NCBI GenBank assembly: GCA_947440715.1
Contig: CANETI010000050.1
Span: 1 to 10,577 of the forward strand
Direction of reading: 5' to 3'
DNA: 10,577 bases
Source of the DNA: Planctomycetota bacterium
GTDB taxonomy: Bacteria; Planctomycetota; UBA11346
A program made the translations under genes and the position numbers. Positions 1 to 5,699 of this stretch are shown here, in pieces. Below the pieces are notes generated by a model. It saw nothing but the letters and a program-made list of their open reading frames with translations, searched no databases and had not been told where the DNA came from. Within the stretch, counting starts at the first letter, position 1, and each line of letters starts with the position of its first letter.

Positions 1-1
1 C

Positions 2-115
2 ACCATAAGTAATCCGACGATCCGACGCATGCTAGAGATGGTGCTAGGTCATGCTGCAGGAGTGAGCCTTAATTGGAATCATCTTCTCCAGCGTGTGACC
101 GAGGAAGGCGTGTGA
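2..115 (+). CDS. Possible 3' end of an upstream gene (partial)
   Basis: The frame is open from the left edge to a TGA at 113-115, giving 37 codons of a possible C-terminal tail ending in QRVTEEGV. The translation has an ordinary amphipathic, helix-like composition but matches no family I recognise. An open run of this length arises by chance fairly often, so support is weak. In its favour, it is on the same strand as the kinase that starts 78 bases downstream and the other two plus-strand frames close within the first dozen bases. If real, it could be co-transcribed with the kinase. Confidence 0.3.
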   Translation, partial: TISNPTIRRMLEMVLGHAAGVSLNWNHLLQRVTEEGV

Positions 116-183
116 TGTGGATGGTTATAACCTGTCGTCCAATTCAGAAACGGAGTAGCCAAGCGCCGCATGCCGCGCACCAT

Positions 184-187
184 AGGA
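184..187 (+). promoter_or_regulatory. Shine-Dalgarno sequence of kinase 1
   Basis: AGGA lies six bases before the ATG at 194. The in-frame upstream ATG at 170 has only a distant GGAG (152-155, 14 bases away). This favours 194 as the start. A TATAAC hexamer at 126-131 could be a -10 element, but no -35 box is visible at the right distance. Confidence 0.5.
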
Positions 188-193
188 ATATCT

Positions 194-1291
194 ATGTCAG
201 TAGTCATGAAGTGCGCTAACTGTGATTTAGTCATCACGGCAGAGCCGAATTCGAAGCAATCAGCGGCGTGCCCTCGTTGTGGAAAGACTATGAACGCAAA
301 ACCACCGGACCCACTCATTGGCCGCTCGATAGGTGGCTGTCGTTTGATTCGCCGTATCGGTATGGGTGCGATGGCGGTGGTGTACGAAGCCGAACAGATT
401 AGCGATAAAGCAAAAGTGGCGGTCAAAATGCTGACCGGCGAATCGGCTAAAGATCCAGAAAATGGCGTCCGCTTTGCGCGTGAAGCCGAAATTTGCCAAC
501 GCATTAAACATCCCAATGTCGTCGCTGTGCATCGCCATGGCTGTGAAAATAAAATTCATTTTATGATTATGGAATTGGTTGATGGCGCGACCATGGAAGC
601 GGTCATTGATAAACAGGGCATCCTTGCTTGGCGTGAAGTGGTTCATCTTATTTTGCAGGTGGGTCAGGCTTTAGATCACATTGCCAAGCAAGGCATTATT
701 CATCGTGACGTAAAGCCAGGTAACATTCTTCTGACCAAGGGTGGGGTGGCGAAATTGCTTGATTTGGGTTTCGCTAAACGCATGGGAACTGGAGAAAGTG
801 ACCGCGTGCCATCGCATGCGGGTGACTTAACCATGCAAGGCGTGTCGATGGGTTCTCCCTCTTACATGCCGCCGGAACAAGTTTTGGATGCCAAAAGTGC
901 AGAGGCTACGGCTGATGTGTACTCACTCGGTGCCACTTTTTTTCACGCGTTAACTGGGCAAACACCGTTTAATGGCAAGACCGCATACGAAATCATGGAA
1001 AAAGTCTTACGCCATCCAGCGCCTGAAGTGCGTTCAATCAATCCGAATATTCCGAAAGCGATTAACCAATTAATTCTTTGGACGATGGAGAAAAAACCAG
1101 AAAATCGCCCGCAATCAGCTGGCGATTTCGTGCGAGAACTCGAAACCGCGATGTTTGCTCCGGATGATAGCAAGCGCATTAAAAAATTACGCAAAAAACA
1201 GACCGGTAGTTGGATGACGGCCGCGGTAGTTATTGGAATCGCCGTGACAGTGATTGGATTAGGGGTCCTATTTCTGTTTCTTATGAAGTAG
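194..1291 (+). CDS. Tail-anchored Ser/Thr protein kinase with N-terminal zinc ribbon
   Basis: A 365-residue Hanks-type kinase that would phosphorylate Ser/Thr of cytoplasmic proteins. Residues 7-29 form a CxxC-15-CxxC zinc ribbon. The kinase domain spans about 43-315: glycine loop GMGAMA (56-61), ATP-binding Lys78 in VAVK, helix-C Glu97, catalytic HRDVKPGN (170-177), metal-binding DLG (190-192), PPE in place of APE (226-228), Asp241 and Arg305. A basic stretch (327-336) precedes one hydrophobic helix at about 340-363 that ends the protein, so it has no extracytoplasmic sensor and should be anchored facing the cytoplasm. Oddities: the third glycine of the loop is Ala and DFG is DLG. All catalytic residues are present, so it should be active. 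The zinc ribbon is included whichever start is used; ATG 170 would add eight residues. Its substrate cannot be told from sequence. It converges on the operon that encodes a second kinase. Confidence 0.93.
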   Translation: MSVVMKCANCDLVITAEPNSKQSAACPRCGKTMNAKPPDPLIGRSIGGCRLIRRIGMGAMAVVYEAEQISDKAKVAVKMLTGESAKDPENGVRFAREAEICQRIKHPNVVAVHRHGCENKIHFMIMELVDGATMEAVIDKQGILAWREVVHLILQVGQALDHIAKQGIIHRDVKPGNILLTKGGVAKLLDLGFAKRMGTGESDRVPSHAGDLTMQGVSMGSPSYMPPEQVLDAKSAEATADVYSLGATFFHALTGQTPFNGKTAYEIMEKVLRHPAPEVRSINPNIPKAINQLILWTMEKKPENRPQSAGDFVRELETAMFAPDDSKRIKKLRKKQTGSWMTAAVVIGIAVTVIGLGVLFLFLMK

Positions 1292-1344
1292 AAATCGCCC
1301 CATCGGCACTGTTTTACCAAGTTTACAGCAATTACAGATAAGAG
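1292..1344. other. Convergent intergenic gap without a clear terminator
   Basis: These 53 bases separate the stop codons of kinase 1 and the oppositely oriented 402-aa gene. I see no GC-rich hairpin followed by a T-run in either direction. The best pairing is a 4-bp CTGT/ACAG stem, too weak to call. Transcripts may overlap here or terminate by another mechanism. Confidence 0.4.
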
Positions 1345-2553
1345 TTACCGTGGGTCAGATTCATTCAATAAAACATGTGCCCGTTTGCGCAGACTTGACT
1401 CAAATGAAATTTGTTTAATCGCGATTTGTTGTTTGAGGGTTGGGTCTTTTAACGCTTTGGTCGCAGCACTGGGTAAATATTTCCCTAATACATCGAGATT
1501 GCCTAGACCGTCCTGCATTCCGGCGATGGCGCGGTAATAGCCAACTTGTCCAGCAACTTTGCGACAACCGGCTAACAGTGACGTCAGTAAATCCGCGCGG
1601 GAAGCAGGCGAAAAATCGGAATGGGTAGCCATAGCGCGGCCCCAATCATCGAAACAGGGACCGAGTGGTAATAAATAATCTGGTGAGGAACGTAGTGCCC
1701 GCACATCTCGCAAGGGATAGTGACGATGACCTTCAGAGGATAATAGTTGTTTGTACAGGTGTGCGGCTAAATGAAAAATACCGTTATAAGGCGTCGAATT
1801 TTCATGTGCTAAACGACGTAGCCGTCCAGCTAAGGGATGCTGTTCGGCTTCACGCCAGGATTTTAAACCCTGATCCACGTCACCAACATTGTGAGTTAAA
1901 ATAGTTGCTAGGCGCAGCAGGTCGATTTCGCCATTGGGAAGTTGGCGTTGTGCGGAAAATGCGGCGGCTTCGCGCGTGAGTTCGGCATCAATGGCGGCAA
2001 ATAAGCGTTCGCTCCAGGTGGTGTCTTTTAGGCGTATAAAACAACCAAGTGCGCCGACCGCGACTCCTAACCATTCGCCGTCATGACCGCCAACCGGCTC
2101 GTGCCCTGGGGCTGCTATCCAACGAGTACTGATCAGACGTTGATCCCAGGCATGCGCTGCGAGCGCCGCCTCGGCCATAATTTCTAAAGCGCTACGATCA
2201 GTATCGGGGTGCCACAAGGCATCGCGAATTTTATTATCGACATCGGTTGGGACAAAGGTGGCAACAGTCGCCATATGACTGGCTAAACACAGGGCGAAAT
2301 AATCAACGTGCCCAGTGGGTGTATCCGGTTCGCTCTCGCTCAATTGCCGACCATGGCGTAATATTTGTAACCATCCAACTGGCTGCGCGACGAGATTGAT
2401 TAATTGAGTTGGCGCTGGACAAGGTTGAGCCATAGCGCGCCCAACGGAGGTAAATAAATAAGGCGCGGTATTGCGGACTAAACTCAACAGATTATCTGGA
2501 CCAATAAATCCACCAAAGTCACGGTGCTGCGCTGAGTGCGATCCCTGATTCAC
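1345..2553 (-). CDS. Conserved-looking protein of unknown function, coupled to the LRR kinase
   Basis: A 402-residue protein that I do not recognise. It has no signal peptide, no membrane segment and no repeats. It is rich in Ala and Leu and looks largely helical, so it is probably a soluble cytoplasmic protein. A polar, glycine-rich block with two His, an Asp and a Glu (HEPVGGHDGEWLG, residues 151-163) and a second block HNVGDVD (221-227) look like the sort of segments a family conserves, but this is a visual impression. Five cysteines (45, 89, 171, 300, 330) are scattered and form no CxxC pair. The GTG start overlaps the TGA of the upstream kinase gene as GTGA (2550-2553) and has a strong ribosome site inside that gene, so translation is probably coupled. 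That makes it a candidate substrate, effector or regulator of the kinase; the function itself is open. Confidence 0.85.
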   Translation of the reverse strand: MNQGSHSAQHRDFGGFIGPDNLLSLVRNTAPYLFTSVGRAMAQPCPAPTQLINLVAQPVGWLQILRHGRQLSESEPDTPTGHVDYFALCLASHMATVATFVPTDVDNKIRDALWHPDTDRSALEIMAEAALAAHAWDQRLISTRWIAAPGHEPVGGHDGEWLGVAVGALGCFIRLKDTTWSERLFAAIDAELTREAAAFSAQRQLPNGEIDLLRLATILTHNVGDVDQGLKSWREAEQHPLAGRLRRLAHENSTPYNGIFHLAAHLYKQLLSSEGHRHYPLRDVRALRSSPDYLLPLGPCFDDWGRAMATHSDFSPASRADLLTSLLAGCRKVAGQVGYYRAIAGMQDGLGNLDVLGKYLPSAATKALKDPTLKQQIAIKQISFESSLRKRAHVLLNESDPR

Positions 2554-5429
2554 CGGGCAGCCTCCAGTGCTTTCCAGAACGACGCTGGTGCAACACCGTT
2601 CCCATTGGGGTCGAAGCCAATTTCCTGCAATAACTTCATACGTTTAATGCCGTCAAGCCCTTTGATGTCATCGTAGCGTGGTAAAATCAGACGTTCTAGC
2701 GGCATGTTCGCGAGCGCAGTCACGTCACGTACGTTGCTGCCTGATATTTCCAAGATGGTGAGTGGCATCTCTTTGAGTGGTGATAAATCAGAAATGGGTA
2801 CACGATTCAGCTTGAGTAATGTTAACCGCATATTCTTGAGGGGGCCTAAATCTTTAATCTGAATATTATTTAATGTTAGTTGCTCAAGCGGCATGCCGGC
2901 AAGTCCGGCTAAATGAGTGGCTTTGGTACTGCTAATATCTAATATCTTTAATGGCAGACCAAGCATGCCAGTCAGATCAGCAATGGGCGTCGAGTCTAAA
3001 GCTAAAGTAGTTAATGGCATGCCTTGTAGCGGCTTGGTATCGAAGACTTTCGAATGTGATAAAACAAGCGTCGTGAGTCGCATACCTTTGAGCGGTAACA
3101 AGTCTGAAATACCAGTATTCGCCAGCGACAGACTGGTCAGCTTTAATCCCTTTAAGGGTGTCGCGTCACTGAGTGGCAAATCATTTAACGTGACCGCGGT
3201 TAATTTCATGGATGCCAAGATAGAGAGATTGTCGACTTGGGTTCCGGAAAGATCGAGCTTGGTGATCGGTGCGCCTTTAAGCGGCGTGAGGTCGCGTACC
3301 GGTGATTTCGTAATGGTTAATTGGACTAATGGCATGCCTGCTAGCGGTGATAAATCAGACACCTCAGATTGCACCAAGTGCAATTGCGTGATGGGTTTGC
3401 CCTTTAAGGGACTTAGGTCGCGAATACGCGTGTCGGCTAAACGAACTTGGACTAGCGGCATTTCCCCTAAAAGGCGTATGTCCATAATCTTTGAACCACT
3501 AAGATTTAATTGACTGATGGGCATGCCGGCGAGCGGGGTGAGATCGTCCAATTGCCGATCCGTTATGGTTAATGAGCAAGTTCCATCGTTTTCTAAGGTT
3601 AAACCCGCGCCGGTTCCTGGCCAAGATTGCTCCAAGCGTTGGCGATACACACGTAAGCGCCCTTCCGAAGAAGCGACCATGGCGGAGGCAAAGGACGAGG
3701 CACCTTGTTCAATAAAAGCGTCAAAGAACAAACGGGATGACTCGGTATTCGGCGGGTTATTGCACAACAGGCGCAATTGTTTGGCGTGTGGATCGTCACT
3801 CTGACTGGTTAAATACACATCAAGATCAGCGCCAGCGTGGGTATAATCCCCTTCAATAATGCGGAGTTTTGCACGTAGCAAATAAGCGGCGGGTAATTTC
3901 GCATCAAAATCGAGCGCTTGCGCGACATCTTGCATAGCACTGGTGAAATCTTTGTAATCAATGCTGCGTAAAGCTTTTTCAACCCATGCTGGCGCAGATT
4001 GTTTTTGATCTAGGCGTCGTTGTTCTTGTTCGGCAGTAAATGCCAACAGATTATTTTCTGCTTTTTTGCGTTCGGCTAAGTTGACCGAATAACTGATCAT
4101 CATTAAGACCACGACGATAAACAAAGCACCCGCAATCGTGAGTGTCGTAGCGCGGTTACGTTTTGCTAATTTGAGGATTACTTCCCATGTCGTATCTTCT
4201 TTAGCACTGACACTGCGGCCCTCGCGGTAGCGGTCGATGTCGGCAATTAATTCTTCAACCGATTGGTAGCGATGTTTGGGCTTATTTTCTAATGCCTTCA
4301 TTGCAATAGCAGCCAATTCTGAAGGCACATTGCGTTTGGTATCCAACTCAAGCGGATGCTTAATAATACCCGCACGGACTTTTTTCAGAATATCTTCAAC
4401 GTCTTTACCTTTGACTGGCTGATGCAGCGTAAGTATTTCGTAAAGGATCGCGCCAAGTGAATAAATATCGCTGCGCGCATCAATGCGACTGACTTGGCCG
4501 CGTGCTTGTTCGGGTGACATGTACGTGGGTGTGCCGGCAATGACTCCTTCAATGGTGCGTTCGGCTTCTGAATCATTGCGGAAACTGTGAATCGTGTCTT
4601 CGATAACATCGAGCGGAATATCGATGGCAGCGGCTTCGACGGTGCTGTCACTCAGTTCTGCAAGGCGTGAAATGCCAACTTTTGCTAAGCCCCAGTCCAT
4701 TAACATCACTTCGCCGAAATCACCCAACATAATATTGGCAGGTTTTAAGTCACGATGCACGACACTTTTACTATGAGCAAATGCCACCGCATTGCATAAT
4801 GACATAAAAGTCGTGAGCAAAAAGGTCAGTGAATGTTCTCGCTCATTGGCATCTGGGCGCTTGCGTATGTCATCCAACAATTGCGCGAGACTTTGTCCTT
4901 TCACCAATTTCATGGTGAAATACATACGGCCTTTTGGGTCATAACCAATTTCATGAATGGGAACGATATTCGGATGTTCCAATTGGCCGGTGACTTGCGC
5001 TTCTTCCAAGAAGCGAGCGCGTTGTACCGCATCACTATCGTGGCGCATGACTTTCATGGCGATTTCGCGACGAATAACTTGATCGTGCTGGCGTAAAATC
5101 ACGCCCATGCCACCACGGCCAATTTCTTTTGAATTGGTATATTTACTGTTTTGATTTGCCAATTTTAAAACGTCATCAACGGTTTGCGGCATGACCTGCG
5201 TCGTCGATGGACGCGGCATTAACTCTTCTTGCGTATCGTTTTCACGTGCGCGGCGCGGATGGCGGTCGGTATCTTTTTTAAACGCCTGCAGCGTAAAATT
5301 CTCGGTACAGACTTTGCAGGTCAGGCGCGTCCCTGGGGATAAGCCGACGGTGCGATATCGTTTTCCGCATTTCGGGCATGCCGTCACTTCAGCGACGAGC
5401 GGTATGGATTGTTCGTTAGTGTTCGACAC
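2550..5429 (-). CDS. Transmembrane Ser/Thr kinase with zinc ribbon, TPR-like region and 14 leucine-rich repeats
   Basis: A 959-residue receptor-like kinase. Order of parts: MJ0042-type zinc ribbon (Cys18, 21, 38, 41); linker; kinase domain about 100-400 with GRGGMG (104-109), Lys126, Glu143, HRDLKPAN (225-232), DWG (245-247), SPE (305-307), Asp321 and Arg387; one membrane helix about 428-447; charged coiled-coil-like segment 450-475; two TPR-like helical hairpins about 480-550; then 14 repeats of 21 residues (629-922) and a short cap. The kinase should face the cytoplasm and the TPR/LRR part the periplasm, which would make it a sensor of an extracytoplasmic ligand; this topology is inferred from the single helix. 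DWG instead of DFG is, from memory, common in planctomycete and Lentisphaera-type kinases. The stretch from DWG to SPE is long (57 residues between the motifs). The GTG start has no visible Shine-Dalgarno, but the next Met (71) would remove the zinc ribbon. It lies 48 bases after ybdD and overlaps the next gene. Confidence 0.95.
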   Translation of the reverse strand: MSNTNEQSIPLVAEVTACPKCGKRYRTVGLSPGTRLTCKVCTENFTLQAFKKDTDRHPRRARENDTQEELMPRPSTTQVMPQTVDDVLKLANQNSKYTNSKEIGRGGMGVILRQHDQVIRREIAMKVMRHDSDAVQRARFLEEAQVTGQLEHPNIVPIHEIGYDPKGRMYFTMKLVKGQSLAQLLDDIRKRPDANEREHSLTFLLTTFMSLCNAVAFAHSKSVVHRDLKPANIMLGDFGEVMLMDWGLAKVGISRLAELSDSTVEAAAIDIPLDVIEDTIHSFRNDSEAERTIEGVIAGTPTYMSPEQARGQVSRIDARSDIYSLGAILYEILTLHQPVKGKDVEDILKKVRAGIIKHPLELDTKRNVPSELAAIAMKALENKPKHRYQSVEELIADIDRYREGRSVSAKEDTTWEVILKLAKRNRATTLTIAGALFIVVVLMMISYSVNLAERKKAENNLLAFTAEQEQRRLDQKQSAPAWVEKALRSIDYKDFTSAMQDVAQALDFDAKLPAAYLLRAKLRIIEGDYTHAGADLDVYLTSQSDDPHAKQLRLLCNNPPNTESSRLFFDAFIEQGASSFASAMVASSEGRLRVYRQRLEQSWPGTGAGLTLENDGTCSLTITDRQLDDLTPLAGMPISQLNLSGSKIMDIRLLGEMPLVQVRLADTRIRDLSPLKGKPITQLHLVQSEVSDLSPLAGMPLVQLTITKSPVRDLTPLKGAPITKLDLSGTQVDNLSILASMKLTAVTLNDLPLSDATPLKGLKLTSLSLANTGISDLLPLKGMRLTTLVLSHSKVFDTKPLQGMPLTTLALDSTPIADLTGMLGLPLKILDISSTKATHLAGLAGMPLEQLTLNNIQIKDLGPLKNMRLTLLKLNRVPISDLSPLKEMPLTILEISGSNVRDVTALANMPLERLILPRYDDIKGLDGIKRMKLLQEIGFDPNGNGVAPASFWKALEAAR
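2561..2565 (-). promoter_or_regulatory. Shine-Dalgarno sequence of the 402-aa gene
   Basis: On the minus strand GGAGG lies seven bases before the GTG at 2553, inside the last codons of the kinase gene. It supports the GTG start and the 4-base overlap with the kinase stop codon. Confidence 0.7.
2664..3545 (-). repeat. 14 in-frame 63-bp units encoding 21-residue leucine-rich repeats
   Basis: Residues 629-922 of the kinase divide into 14 consecutive units of exactly 21 residues with no insertion or deletion. The consensus is approximately D-L-x-P-L-x-G-M-P-L-T-x-L-x-L-x-x-T-x-I-x. The first position is Asp in 12 units, Asn in unit 6 and His in unit 11. Leu/Ile/Val occupy the buried positions. 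At DNA level the units have diverged, so the array looks old rather than recently expanded. Confidence 0.93.
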
Positions 5430-5477
5430 GGGTAGGCTCGCAATCGTCCGGAATATACCCTCGTCGGCAAGCCCAGG

Positions 5478-5699
5478 TCAACAGCAGCGGCTGCCGCTGC
5501 CGCGTTTGTCTAAGTAACGGCGGTAAAATTCGCGGCGATTCATTAGAACATGGCCATGATCGTGGTGTGCTGCGACATAACGTTCGTAGGCGTCATCACC
5601 GGACCAGCGACGCATGAAATCAATAACAGTGCACCACCACCGTTTGCGGTGCGGTGGAGGCACCGATGCGTGCGTGCACGATGGAGCCAAATGATTCAC
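5478..5699 (-). CDS. ybdD: YbdD/YjiX-family small protein (DUF466, PF04328), CstA partner
   Basis: A 73-residue protein whose C-terminal half matches the YbdD/YjiX family: a Trp-rich start (RKRWWC), then RRWSGDDAYERYV, a His-rich stretch, the NRREFYRRYLD motif and the signature ending in SRCC. Family members are about 65 residues and sit directly after cstA or its paralogue btsT. They are thought to assist the transporter in pyruvate uptake, although the mechanism is not settled. The frame is open upstream to 5813, but those codons lie within cstA and do not resemble the family. The GTG at 5699 overlaps the cstA stop as GTGA and has a good ribosome site, so it is chosen here. The family's Pfam name says putative selenoprotein; here the two terminal residues are plain cysteine codons followed by TGA, which by alignment is a true stop. 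Confidence 0.85.
   Translation of the reverse strand: MNHLAPSCTHASVPPPHRKRWWCTVIDFMRRWSGDDAYERYVAAHHDHGHVLMNRREFYRRYLDKRGSGSRCC

Noticed and set aside
2917..3513. 198-codon open frame on the plus strand opposite the LRR region
   Set aside because: It mirrors the 21-residue repeats of the kinase on the minus strand. Its apparent repeats (ASG, FKG) are the complement of the LRR codons, and no Shine-Dalgarno or domain supports it.
5430..5477. Hairpin (GGCTTGC/GCGAGCC) and TATATT between ybdD and the kinase as terminator or promoter
   Set aside because: The stem has a G-T pair and a loop of more than 20 bases with no T-run, and TATATT has no -35 box at a usable distance.
5478..5483. TGA after Cys-Cys in ybdD as a selenocysteine codon, suggested by the family name
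   Set aside because: Family members end at the Cys-Cys pair, so TGA is the normal stop here, and nothing in the sequence suggests read-through.
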